Part shown: one piece after another, positions 24,623-32,261 of the stretch
Layout of the letters: the number at the start of each line of letters is the position of its first letter
Numbering within the stretch: position 1 is the stretch's first letter
DNA from: Paenibacillus xylanexedens
GTDB lineage: Bacteria; Bacillota; Bacilli; Paenibacillales; Paenibacillaceae
Reading direction: 5' to 3'
Assembly (NCBI RefSeq): GCF_017874615.1
Contig: NZ_JAGIKV010000003.1
Location: 62,001-126,000, forward strand
Length of the DNA stretch: 64,000 bases
Translations under genes and position numbers: made by a program
The notes under the pieces: model-generated
What the model saw: the letters and a program-made list of their open reading frames with translations, nothing else
Databases searched by the model: none
What the model was told of the DNA's origin: nothing

Positions 24623-25081
24623 ATGAAACATCCTTTTCATCTGAAAGCGGTATGGAATGGTGGGCGTAACAGTGAGGGAACAATCGATGCAGGTGGATTA
24701 AAAACGGTCATATCGATTCCGCAGGAGATGGGCGGACCCGGTACGGGAACCAACCCGGACGAGATGCTGCTGGGTGCAGCCTCCACTTGTTACCTGATCA
24801 CGCTGGCAGCGATGCTGGAGCGTTCGGACATTACGCCGGATGAATTAACGCTTGAATCGGAAGCAACGGTAGATGTTACGAATAACGTATTTACGTACGA
24901 ACGGATCGTACATAGACCCCGGATTGTACTCAGCCAAGATGCCTCTGAGGCGGATCTGACCAAGGCTGAGCGCCTGGCGCATAAGGCTGAATCCTCCTGC
25001 ATGATCTCCCGAGCGGTGGCAGGTAATGTCCAGATGGAGACACAGCCGGTCGTTGTTACTACAGGTGCTAACGCGGTGTGA
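24623..25081 (+). CDS. OsmC-family peroxiredoxin-like protein
   Basis: A 152-aa protein of the OsmC/Ohr fold, which reduces organic hydroperoxides using two cysteines. The segments GGPGTGTNPDEMLLGAASTCYLITLAAML (first Cys) and LAHKAESSCMISRAVAGN (second Cys) are both present. The frame reaches 24587, but ATG 24623 has AAGGAATG at proper distance. It lies 20 bp after the DeoR gene. This is the YhfA/SACOL-like subgroup rather than Ohr proper, judging from the GGLKTVISIPQEMGGPG start. Confidence 0.88.
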   Translation: MKHPFHLKAVWNGGRNSEGTIDAGGLKTVISIPQEMGGPGTGTNPDEMLLGAASTCYLITLAAMLERSDITPDELTLESEATVDVTNNVFTYERIVHRPRIVLSQDASEADLTKAERLAHKAESSCMISRAVAGNVQMETQPVVVTTGANAV

Positions 25082-25139
25082 TATACTGAAGAATAGACGA
25101 TTCAAGTTGTCATTTGTGTAAAATAAGGAGTAATTCGGT

Positions 25140-25730
25140 ATGAACACACAGAAGCGCAAGACTAACCGCTGGGTACGTTTAACACGTGCTATGAAGCTGA
25201 ATTTTCTCAAATTGTTACGTGCTCCCGGAGGTGCCCATAAAGTATCTACCGGATTTGCCATAGGGTTCGGACTGGAACTGATCGTGATCTCGACCGCTTC
25301 CCTGATATATCTCGTATTTTATCCGATTGTGCGACTGTCTGGGGGTTCGATGCCAGCAGCGATTGTTGGCAATGTGATCGGGAAACTTACGTTTTTACCT
25401 ATTATTCTGATGCCGCTCGCCAAACAAATTGGCTCATGGATATTGCCTGCTCACAGCATGGGACAGGGACTGGTACATGAGAGTGCATTCATGGAGCTAT
25501 TTCGTGGGAACTGGGCGGCCGTGAGTGAATTGTTGCTTGGTGGACTGGATATTCTGGCAGGCATGTCTGTGTTCGGTGTCATTCTGGGTGTGATTTCGTA
25601 CTTTGTCGTAAAATTCTTCTACGTCAGAGCGCTCAACCGGCGTTATGAACGCCGGCTGGAGAAACGCCGACAAGCGGATATCGCTTCGGTATCACCTCCG
25701 GTATTAATCAGGAAGCCATCACAATCATAA
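25140..25730 (+). CDS. DUF2062 membrane protein
   Basis: A 196-aa integral membrane protein with the DUF2062 pattern: a basic N-terminus, KLLRAPGGAHKVSTGFAIGFGLE, and the conserved GNVIGKLTFLPIILMPLAKQIG segment. There are about three hydrophobic helices and a basic C-terminal tail. The family's function is unknown; it often lies near glycosyltransferase or cell-envelope genes in other bacteria. AAGGAG precedes ATG 25140. The 3' end overlaps the convergent AEC transporter gene by 23 bp. Confidence 0.85.
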   Translation: MNTQKRKTNRWVRLTRAMKLNFLKLLRAPGGAHKVSTGFAIGFGLELIVISTASLIYLVFYPIVRLSGGSMPAAIVGNVIGKLTFLPIILMPLAKQIGSWILPAHSMGQGLVHESAFMELFRGNWAAVSELLLGGLDILAGMSVFGVILGVISYFVVKFFYVRALNRRYERRLEKRRQADIASVSPPVLIRKPSQS

Positions 25731-26637
25731 TGGGCAGCATCAACATGGATGCAGCGGTGGTCCACAGAATGCAGCGGGATACAAACTGCGGAGAAGCATT
25801 GAACTGTTCAGCCAAAATAACGGCGTTCACTGCGGTCGGCATCGATGCGAGGATCAGCAGCACACTGAACAACGTACCTTCGACCTGAAGAGCGGTCAGT
25901 ATCAGCCAGGACAAGATTGGCGCAGCTGCGAGACGGACTACAAGCCCGGTCCAGAAAGCTCGGCGTACATTGGGCAGCCAAGGCACCATTGCACCTTTGG
26001 GTCTGAGCATCTGTGCTCCCAGAATGGCGAGAACAACAGGCGAGTAGCCCGCAGCCAGCATGGAGATCCCTCCATCCAGCGCGTCAGGCAGGCTAAGATT
26101 GGACGCGCGCAGTGCAATGGCGATACCAGCAGCATAGATGGATGGCATGCGGAAAACGGACAAAATCGCTTCTTTCACCGTGAATTCGGATCGCGCGGCA
26201 AAAAAGATACCTACCGTATTAACAATGATCATCTGTCCAATGACGTAGACGGAAGCCTTGTCGAGCCCAAGCTGACCAAAGGCAAGCAGTACAAGCGGGA
26301 GCCCGTAATTCACGCAGTTTGTAAACGTGGAGACGAGGGTGAGACCCGCTTTTTCGCTTGCACCCAGACGGAACACCCGGCTTAACAGCTCGGCGAGGGC
26401 CCACAGAGCAATTAGATTAATAATAGAGAACCAGAACGTGCTGGTAACGTCGGTCCAGGTAATCTCTGCATGCAGCAATGTATTGAAGATGAGCGCAGGG
26501 CTCAAAATATAAAGGGAAAAGGTCGAGAGCGACCGGGTATCCCAATTCTTGAAGCGTTTTAACAAAATACCTCCAATCACGGGAAGTGATATCGGCAGGA
26601 ATACATGGTATAACGTGAGTAAAAATGAGTGAAGCAA
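25708..26637 (-). CDS. AEC-family (auxin efflux carrier-like) transporter
   Basis: A 309-aa membrane protein with about ten hydrophobic helices. The N-terminus FLPISLPVIGGILLKRF and the mid-protein TFTNCVNYGLPLVLLAFG and AILGAQMLRPKG match bacterial AEC carriers, which export organic acids or similar anions. The substrate is not readable. It uses a TTG start at 26637 with AGAAGGGA upstream. It overlaps the convergent DUF2062 gene at its 3' end, with no terminator between. Confidence 0.87.
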   Translation of the reverse strand: MLHSFLLTLYHVFLPISLPVIGGILLKRFKNWDTRSLSTFSLYILSPALIFNTLLHAEITWTDVTSTFWFSIINLIALWALAELLSRVFRLGASEKAGLTLVSTFTNCVNYGLPLVLLAFGQLGLDKASVYVIGQMIIVNTVGIFFAARSEFTVKEAILSVFRMPSIYAAGIAIALRASNLSLPDALDGGISMLAAGYSPVVLAILGAQMLRPKGAMVPWLPNVRRAFWTGLVVRLAAAPILSWLILTALQVEGTLFSVLLILASMPTAVNAVILAEQFNASPQFVSRCILWTTAASMLMLPIMIVMAS

Positions 26638-26851
26638 TGCAATTCAGTCCCTTCTGGATGAAAAACCTATCTTATCATAGCAGAAGATGCATCCCATATG
26701 AATGGATTTCAGTATGATGATGTGTAGTAATCGCCTTGCTTAACTAAGGATTTCCCTGATGGGCAGCGACAGCGGATTGCTATTTTGATATGGCAGATTT
26801 ATTATAGAAGAGGTGCAACAAGATTACATACACATAGAGGAGGAAACTGTA

Positions 26852-27934
26852 ATGAGTGAATCAAAACGCTTGCTCGTACTGGCTGGCTCTTACGCTGAAG
26901 CGGAAAATGAGGGCATTTATGCATATGAATTGAATGAGGATACAGGCAGCTTGTCCAAGCTTGACGGCATCGCTGGTGTGAAAAACCCAACGTTTGTCAA
27001 CGTGGATGCTGAAGGAAACAAACTGTATGCGATTGGTGAAACAGCGTCAGCTGAAGGCAACAAAATGTCTGAAGCGGTAGCTCTGAGCATTGATCCTTCT
27101 ACAGGAAAATTAACGTTGCTGAACCGGAATGACTCCATTTCAGCTCCACCATGTCATATTCAGCGTGATCCTTCCGGCAAATACTTGATCCTGTCCAGCT
27201 ACCACGGTGGCCTGGTAGGTCTGCAAGCCTTGACGGATAACGGTGAAGTTGGAGCGCTTCTGGACGAGAAGAAACATAAAGGACAAGGTGCGCATCCTGA
27301 ACGTCAGGACAAGCCACATGTTCACTCCGCATTCTTCAGCCCAGATGGTAAATACATGATGGTACAGGATCTGGGCGCAGATAACATCGCGATCTATTCC
27401 ATTGATGCAGACAAAAATGAACTTGTGCTGCACAGTGAAACCAAAACACATCCGGGAGCAGGCCCACGTCACTTGGCGTTCCACCCGAATGGTCAATTCG
27501 CTTATGTCATCAATGAAGTGGATTCTTCCATTACTTCGTTCCAATATGATGCAGCAGCGGGCACGTTGACTGAATTGTCTACAGTATCCACACTACCTGA
27601 TGGATATGATGGCAAAGAGAATACAACAGCAGAAATCACAGTTTCCAATGATGGACGTTATGTATATGGTTCTAACCGTGGACATGACAGTATCGTTGTA
27701 TTTGCAGTAGATGCAGACAAAGGTCACCTGACACTGGTTGAGCATGTATCTGCAGAAGGTGAGCACCCGCGTCACTTTGCGCTGACACCTAACGGCAAAC
27801 TGTTGATCGCAGCTAACCGCGATACGAACAACCTTGTGACATTCACGGTAGATCAGGAGAGCGGACGTCTGAAATACACTGGTCACAGCACAGGTGTATC
27901 CAAGCCGGTATGCGTGAAACCAGTATATCTGTAA
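26852..27934 (+). CDS. Lactonase family protein (6-phosphogluconolactonase-type beta-propeller)
   Basis: A 360-aa seven-bladed beta-propeller of the Pgl/YkgB family. Typical features are GSYAEAENEGIYAYELNEDTG at the start, HVHSAFFSPDGKYMMVQDLGAD, GAGPRHLAFHPNGQFAYVINE, EITVSNDGRYVYGSNRGHDSI and HPRHFALTPNGKLLIAANRDTN. Enzymes of this family open 6-phosphogluconolactone in the pentose phosphate pathway. The frame opens at 26813, but ATG 26852 has GAGGAGGAAA upstream. Terminator follows. Confidence 0.9.
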   Translation: MSESKRLLVLAGSYAEAENEGIYAYELNEDTGSLSKLDGIAGVKNPTFVNVDAEGNKLYAIGETASAEGNKMSEAVALSIDPSTGKLTLLNRNDSISAPPCHIQRDPSGKYLILSSYHGGLVGLQALTDNGEVGALLDEKKHKGQGAHPERQDKPHVHSAFFSPDGKYMMVQDLGADNIAIYSIDADKNELVLHSETKTHPGAGPRHLAFHPNGQFAYVINEVDSSITSFQYDAAAGTLTELSTVSTLPDGYDGKENTTAEITVSNDGRYVYGSNRGHDSIVVFAVDADKGHLTLVEHVSAEGEHPRHFALTPNGKLLIAANRDTNNLVTFTVDQESGRLKYTGHSTGVSKPVCVKPVYL

Positions 27935-27998
27935 GACTTACATCACACGGTAAAGCACGAATTTTGTAAGACCCTCCTGAATGGCAGAGTCTTTATAA

Positions 27999-28045
27999 AA
28001 GAGACCACTTTCTTTCTCTTTCAAGAGGATAAGTGGTCTCTTTTT
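27999..28045 (+). terminator. Rho-independent terminator after the lactonase gene
   Basis: A 12-bp stem AAGAGACCACTT/AAGTGGTCTCTT is followed by T5. Confidence 0.85.
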
Positions 28046-28188
28046 AATCATGAGTTAGTTAAAGGAAGATCATGTTTGAATATTAATTGTATACAATTAT
28101 TTACTTTATTATTCTAAAATGTATACGCTTACTATATAATGTGTGATAAGAACGTTTCGTGAATATATCTCTTGGGGGGTAACATTCA

Positions 28189-28383
28189 ATGTGGATTTTT
28201 GTTATTGTTTTTAACTTAATGGGACTCATTTCTGTTTTTAGTCCCCGAACTTCTTGGTTTTTATCCAACTGGTGGCGTTTTGAGGGTGACGCAGAACCGA
28301 GTAGCGTTTCTCTCCTATTTTACCGGATCGGTGGAGTTGTTTTCTTGATCGTGGGTATCTCATTACTTTTTAGAGAGATATGA
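28189..28383 (+). CDS. Small membrane protein, DUF6199-like
   Basis: A 64-aa protein with two transmembrane helices (about 2-18 and 44-61) flanking FSPRTSWFLSNWWRFEGDAEPS, a pattern recalled from DUF6199 family proteins. GGGGGG lies 9 nt before the ATG and a terminator follows. The function is unknown. Confidence 0.78.
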   Translation: MWIFVIVFNLMGLISVFSPRTSWFLSNWWRFEGDAEPSSVSLLFYRIGGVVFLIVGISLLFREI

Positions 28384-28406
28384 AATAACTTTCTGGAACG
28401 ATTCAG

Positions 28407-28435
28407 GCTGTCGAGAAAGTCCTTGACAGCTTTTT
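28407..28435 (+). terminator. Rho-independent terminator
   Basis: GCTGTC/GACAGC stem with T5 tail. Confidence 0.7.
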
Positions 28436-28563
28436 AATGTCTCTGTTGTCTGAAAATTGCGTGAATATTTACGTAACAGAGCATGGATTGCAATTCAAGG
28501 CTTAATATGAATACAGAGAATAGGTAACCGATCGTTTCCCCGATGTACATATACTTGAACACA

Positions 28564-28597
28564 TAAAAAAACCCAAGGCAGTAATATGACTTGGGTA
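28564..28597 (-). terminator. Terminator for the minus-strand secreted protein gene
   Basis: The stem ACCCAAG/CTTGGGT is followed on the minus strand by seven T. Confidence 0.75.
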
Positions 28598-28635
28598 TCA
28601 CTGAACATTTTGTAGCCGTTTAATAGTCTTATACT

Positions 28636-29529
28636 TTATCGAATATTAGCTGTATCATAGATTGTCCACATCAGAGGAACGAGTTTTACAATAGCACTAA
28701 CTGTAGTTTCTGCTGCGAATTTACCTTTAGTAGCATCAATAATCCATTCTCCTCCTACATTCTGTTGTCCAGCAGACGGCCAAGCCGGTGAGTGATATGC
28801 CTGATTACTGTTTAAGTAATCATACCATAATGATACGCCATCAGAAGGCCAGTTATAAGCGATACTGTATCTTAAATTAGTAAGTTTGAAAAATTGTTGA
28901 GTTTGATAACTAGAATATACCCAGCCTTCTGAGAAACCACCGCTGATTAAAAATGGAACACTTAGTCCACTTGCCAGTACATGCAAATCAGCAGCCATGG
29001 GGCGAACATCAGTTAGAGACAATTCTTGGTGAGGCAGGGAATTGATATTTTGTATAGATTTTTTTAGAGTTATGCTATGTTCAGATTGTACTTGATTTAG
29101 TGTTTGCTTCAGTGCAGTTTGATCCGCACTTTTAGAGATAACAAATCCAAAGGCATCCTCAATGGTTTGATTTATAGGAGAAACCTTGGTGTTTACTGCT
29201 ACACCCGTAATATTACCATTGGATTCAAGTAGATTGAACGAAATACCGTCTTCACGTTCCTTTGTCGCATATTTATTTCCGTTTTCATCTTTGCCGAAGT
29301 TAACGGCCTCAATTTCAATAATCTTCCCATTAAGTTCAAAACTGACTTCTAGATTTCCTTCATCTTGGGAGAACTTAATGTTCTCTAAGCTAGCAAACTC
29401 ATTCAAATCGGCCTTGTTATAAGCAATCCCCTCAAAAGCTTGTGGTTTAGATGCATCTGCAAAAACATTTGGCCCAATAGATAATAGAGCCGCCACCAAA
29501 AAACCGGAAACTAAGGACTTGAATTTCAT
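28636..29529 (-). CDS. Secreted protein of unknown function (297 aa)
   Basis: An exported protein with a signal peptide (about 1-25, ending VFADA). The N-terminal half (about 35-165) is rich in charged strands (e.g. EVSFELNGKIIEIEAVNFG). The C-terminal half (about 180-297) is aromatic and hydrophobic (FSEGWVYSSYQTQQFF, WPSDGVSLWYDYL, HSPAWPSAGQQ). No family was recognised. It lacks cysteines, catalytic-type motifs and an anchor. Base composition is more A/T-rich than its neighbours, which would fit a laterally acquired or fast-evolving gene. It is monocistronic. Confidence 0.7.
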   Translation of the reverse strand: MKFKSLVSGFLVAALLSIGPNVFADASKPQAFEGIAYNKADLNEFASLENIKFSQDEGNLEVSFELNGKIIEIEAVNFGKDENGNKYATKEREDGISFNLLESNGNITGVAVNTKVSPINQTIEDAFGFVISKSADQTALKQTLNQVQSEHSITLKKSIQNINSLPHQELSLTDVRPMAADLHVLASGLSVPFLISGGFSEGWVYSSYQTQQFFKLTNLRYSIAYNWPSDGVSLWYDYLNSNQAYHSPAWPSAGQQNVGGEWIIDATKGKFAAETTVSAIVKLVPLMWTIYDTANIR

Positions 29530-29903
29530 AATGATTCCTCCTTCAAATTTGGTTGTTTTATTTAGAATAATTTTCCATATTCATATATAGTGAAACACAT
29601 ATGATATTTTTTTGTCAAATAATTACAACCGTTTTTATTGGCTTAATTATAAAATGAGTAAATTCAAGAGGGGATAGATCTAGATTACATATTCACCTAA
29701 CAACGAATAATTATCATTAGTATCGTGCAAGTAACTACCCCACTTCAAAGTGCGTACTTCCTGAATGGATAGTCAGGGTCTACAATGAGTGAGTAGCCAA
29801 AACAAACACTGCATGCATCTGAACAGACCAATTGGTGCAGGCTAAATATCTGATTATTATTTTTATAGGAACGAATCATACTTGAACAACAAAGGAGAAA
29901 TAA
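29530..29903. promoter_or_regulatory. Divergent promoter region between the secreted-protein gene and hxlA
   Basis: This 374-bp A/T-rich stretch has no gene. About 130 bp before hxlA is an imperfect inverted pair, ACTTCC (29756-29761) and GGATAGT (29767-29773), next to the direct words AACTACC and ACTTC. This is the only structured site seen and could bind HxlR. A promoter-like A/T-rich element lies at about 29840-29870. Confidence 0.35.
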
Positions 29904-30539
29904 ATGATGAAATTGCAATTGGCGCTTGACTTGGTAAATATCCCTGAAGGTATCGCATTGGTTAAAGAGGTTGAACAATATATTGATATCGTTGAGATTG
30001 GTACTCCAATCGTTATTAATGAAGGTTTGCACGCGGTAAAAGCGATGAAAGAAGCATTCCCTAATCTGCAAGTTCTTGCAGACCTTAAAATCATGGATGC
30101 TGGTGGTTATGAAATCATGAAAGCAGCTGAGGCTGGTGCAGATCTGATCACTGTGCTTGGGGCAACCAATGACAGTACGATCAAAGGTGCAGTAGCAGAA
30201 GCGAAGAAACAAAACAAACAAGTTCTTGTGGACATGATCAACGTGCCTAACCTTGAACAACGTGCTCGTGAAATTGATGCGCTTGGCGTAGATTACATCT
30301 GTGTACACACAGGTTATGATCTGCAAGCTGAAGGACAAAGCCCGTTCGAAGATCTGCAAACGATCAAAGCTGCTGTGAAAAATGCTAAAACGGCTGTTGC
30401 TGGTGGAATCAAGCTGGAAACATTGCCAGAAGTAATCAAAGCACAACCGGATCTGGTTATTGTAGGCGGCGGTATCACAGGACAAGCAGACAAAGCGGCA
30501 GTTGCAGCTGAAATGCAACGTCTCGTTAAACAAGGGTAA
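29904..30539 (+). CDS. hxlA: 3-hexulose-6-phosphate synthase
   Basis: The first enzyme of the ribulose monophosphate pathway: it joins formaldehyde to ribulose 5-phosphate to give hexulose 6-phosphate. The 211 aa belong to the orotidine-decarboxylase superfamily: LQLALDLVN, EIGTPIVINEG, VLADLKIMDAGGYE (the Asp-x-Lys-x-x-Asp catalytic set), VLVDMINV and VGGGITGQ are all visible. AAGGAG precedes the ATG. hxlB follows after 4 bp, so the two are translated from one message. In non-methylotrophs this pair detoxifies formaldehyde. Confidence 0.95.
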   Translation: MMKLQLALDLVNIPEGIALVKEVEQYIDIVEIGTPIVINEGLHAVKAMKEAFPNLQVLADLKIMDAGGYEIMKAAEAGADLITVLGATNDSTIKGAVAEAKKQNKQVLVDMINVPNLEQRAREIDALGVDYICVHTGYDLQAEGQSPFEDLQTIKAAVKNAKTAVAGGIKLETLPEVIKAQPDLVIVGGGITGQADKAAVAAEMQRLVKQG

Positions 30540-30543
30540 GCAG

Positions 30544-31107
30544 ATGAGCAAAACACAGTACGCAGCTGACATCTTGAAGGAGCTGGAACGTACCTTAAGC
30601 CAGATCGACGATGCAGAGATGCAAGCGATGGCTGAGCACATTCTGGCTGCGGAACAGATTTTTGTAGCAGGAGCAGGCCGGTCAGGACTTATGGGAAAGG
30701 CTTTTGCCATGAGACTGATGCAGATGGGGCTTCGTGTATATGTGGTGGGCGAGACCGTAACACCTGGGATCAGCTCTAAGGATTTCCTCTTGCTGTGCTC
30801 TGGCTCAGGAGAGACAGGCAGTCTGGTAGCCATGGCTCAAAAGGCTAGTCAAGCTGGTGCGCCTGTAGGTCTCATTACAATTAAGCCAGAGTCCACGATT
30901 GGGAAATTGGCAACTACGGTAGTGCGTCTCCCGGCTTCAGCCAAAGAGGACACAGCAACTTCCGGAGCGGCAGTAACCATTCAGCCGATGGGTTCGTTGT
31001 TCGAACAAGGACTGTTAATCGGCATGGATGCTCTCATTCTTACGATGATGGAAATGAAGGGTATGACTGGAGCGGATATGTTTGGCCGTCACGCGAACCT
31101 GGAATAG
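30544..31107 (+). CDS. hxlB: 6-phospho-3-hexuloisomerase
   Basis: The second RuMP enzyme: it isomerises hexulose 6-phosphate to fructose 6-phosphate. The 187 aa form a SIS domain with FVAGAGRSGLMGKAFAMRLMQMG, LLLCSGSGETGS and IGLITIKPESTIG-like segments. The frame begins at 30502 inside hxlA, but ATG 30544 has AAGGG upstream and starts just after the hxlA stop. A terminator at 31118 ends the hxlAB unit. Confidence 0.94.
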   Translation: MSKTQYAADILKELERTLSQIDDAEMQAMAEHILAAEQIFVAGAGRSGLMGKAFAMRLMQMGLRVYVVGETVTPGISSKDFLLLCSGSGETGSLVAMAQKASQAGAPVGLITIKPESTIGKLATTVVRLPASAKEDTATSGAAVTIQPMGSLFEQGLLIGMDALILTMMEMKGMTGADMFGRHANLE

Positions 31108-31117
31108 TGAATAGATG

Positions 31118-31157
31118 AAAGACCGGAATCCTTTGATTATGAAGGGTTCTGGTCTTT
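31118..31157 (+). terminator. Rho-independent terminator after hxlB
   Basis: The stem AAAGACCGGAATCC/GGGTTCTGGTCTTT is followed by T. Confidence 0.8.
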
Positions 31158-31374
31158 TCTGCGATACATAATCATTCATCTGTATAGGTTTTATCCGTGA
31201 TTTACAGTTAAACTTTGCATCCCGACCAGGCTGTAGTAGAATTAATAGATAGCTGTATCGAATGAATGTACTTATTACATCATGCATGGAGCGGAAAGCT
31301 TACCTCGTGTGAAGTGTCCCCGTGATATGTGTAATATACGCGATATAAGATTGAAGATGAGGGGGCTCGGAGCC

Positions 31375-31734
31375 ATGGCAGCCGAAGTCAAGGAACGGAT
31401 TAATCTGAAAGAAATCAACTGTGAGAAGGAATTGACCCTTGCGGTGATCGGTGGCAAGTGGAAACTGATTATTTTGTGGCATTTGGGTCTGGAAGGCACC
31501 AAACGTTTCAGTGAGCTGAAACGCCTAATCCCTCATATTACCCAGAAGATGCTGACCAACCAGCTTCGTGAGCTGGAGGAAGACAAACTGATTGAGCGCA
31601 AGGTGTATGCAGAAGTCCCTCCACGTGTGGAATATACATTGACAGATCACGGTCAAAGCCTGATGCCCGTCCTGCACGCGATGTATAACTGGGGTAAAAA
31701 CTATGGTGAAAATGTAATCTGGAAAGAAAGCTAA
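31375..31734 (+). CDS. hxlR: HxlR-family regulator, formaldehyde-responsive type
   Basis: A 119-aa winged-helix activator. The N-terminal [17 protein letters not shown] has the Cys16 and following Lys at the positions that in Bacillus subtilis HxlR react with formaldehyde. The rest ([51 protein letters not shown]) is highly typical. ATG 31375 follows GAGGGGG; the frame opens at 31282 but that part looks non-coding. In B. subtilis hxlR is divergent from hxlAB; here it lies downstream on the same strand behind the hxlB terminator, so it has its own promoter in 31158-31374. Confidence 0.92.
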   Translation: MAAEVKERINLKEINCEKELTLAVIGGKWKLIILWHLGLEGTKRFSELKRLIPHITQKMLTNQLRELEEDKLIERKVYAEVPPRVEYTLTDHGQSLMPVLHAMYNWGKNYGENVIWKES

Positions 31735-31771
31735 ATAAGTAAGTTCTAAGAAGCTAAATAAGTAAGTTCTA
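31729..31771 (+). repeat. Tandem 20-bp direct repeat across the hxlR stop codon
   Basis: The unit AGCTAAATAAGTAAGTTCTA occurs at 31729 and again at 31752. The first copy contains the hxlR stop codon. Confidence 0.8.
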
Positions 31772-31776
31772 TAATG

Positions 31777-31820
31777 AACCGCCGGGTAAATGGATTCTTC
31801 CATTACCCGGCGGTTTTTTT
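31777..31820 (+). terminator. Rho-independent terminator after hxlR
   Basis: A long stem AACCGCCGGGTAATGG-type (18 bp, with small mismatches) is followed by seven T. Confidence 0.88.
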
Positions 31821-31859
31821 AGTTACTTTCAGACCATGGTCACATGAGCAAAAGTTTAT

Positions 31860-31951
31860 ACGAAACGTAGAGGACAGAAATAGTTTGAAGAAGCGTAGCT
31901 AAAAGCTTTCTGAAAGAAAGCTACATCGCAAGCATATACTGGCCTTTATCC
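31860..31951 (+). repeat. Dispersed-type repeat, copy 1 (92 bp)
   Basis: Copy 1 of a repeat shared with 31990-32083. The core is GTAGAGGACAGAAA, then a hairpin-forming segment AGCTAAAAGCTTTCTGAAAG followed by AAAGCTACATCG, ending GCCTTTATCC. It is non-coding in all frames. Confidence 0.85.
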
Positions 31952-31989
31952 TAAATACCCCTTTTATATAGATGGAACTAAACATTCAC

Positions 31990-32083
31990 ACGAGAACGTA
32001 GAGGACAGAAAGAACCTGAAGAAGTGGAGCTAAAAGCTTTCTGAAAGAAAGCTACATCGGAAGCATACGCTGCGCCTTTATCC
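31990..32083 (+). repeat. Dispersed-type repeat, copy 2 (94 bp)
   Basis: Copy 2 matches copy 1 at most positions, including an identical stretch over the hairpin segment. It is preceded by GAACTAAACATTCACACGAG, which recurs (GAACTAAACATTTACACGA) at about 37209, upstream of lutA. Confidence 0.85.
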
Positions 32084-32130
32084 CCGGATTTTCACCTTTG
32101 AAAAAGGGGAATCAAAAAATCTGGGGATAA
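32078..32130. repeat. Long stem-loop next to repeat copy 2
   Basis: TTATCCCCGGATTTT pairs with AAAAAATCTGGGGATAA, with an inner CCTTT/AAAGG pairing. There is no T-run, so it is probably part of the repeat element rather than a terminator. Nothing else is seen between 32131 and the pepF ribosome binding site. Confidence 0.7.
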
Positions 32131-32261
32131 CAGCGATCGGAAGGTTGTTCTGTCATCGAAGTGGTAAGTGTGAATAATCTTTAGTCCAATCTATACTCCC
32201 TTGAACTGGAATATGATACGATGAGAGATATTGGAAAATGCAAGGAGGATGACAACTAAAG

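Noticed and set aside
29700..29725. A Fur-box-like word (AATTATCATTAGTATC) upstream of hxlA
   Set aside because: It matches the 19-bp consensus poorly and lacks the symmetric half; the downstream genes are not iron genes.
29745..30833. A 362-aa open frame on the minus strand opposite hxlA and hxlB
   Set aside because: It lies antisense to two certain genes, has no ribosome binding site and its translation is low-complexity Cys/Phe/Ser-rich sequence. It is a by-product of the codon use of hxlAB.
31860..32083. Direct repeats considered as an insertion sequence
   Set aside because: No transposase frame lies within or between them, and no terminal inverted repeats or target duplications are visible.
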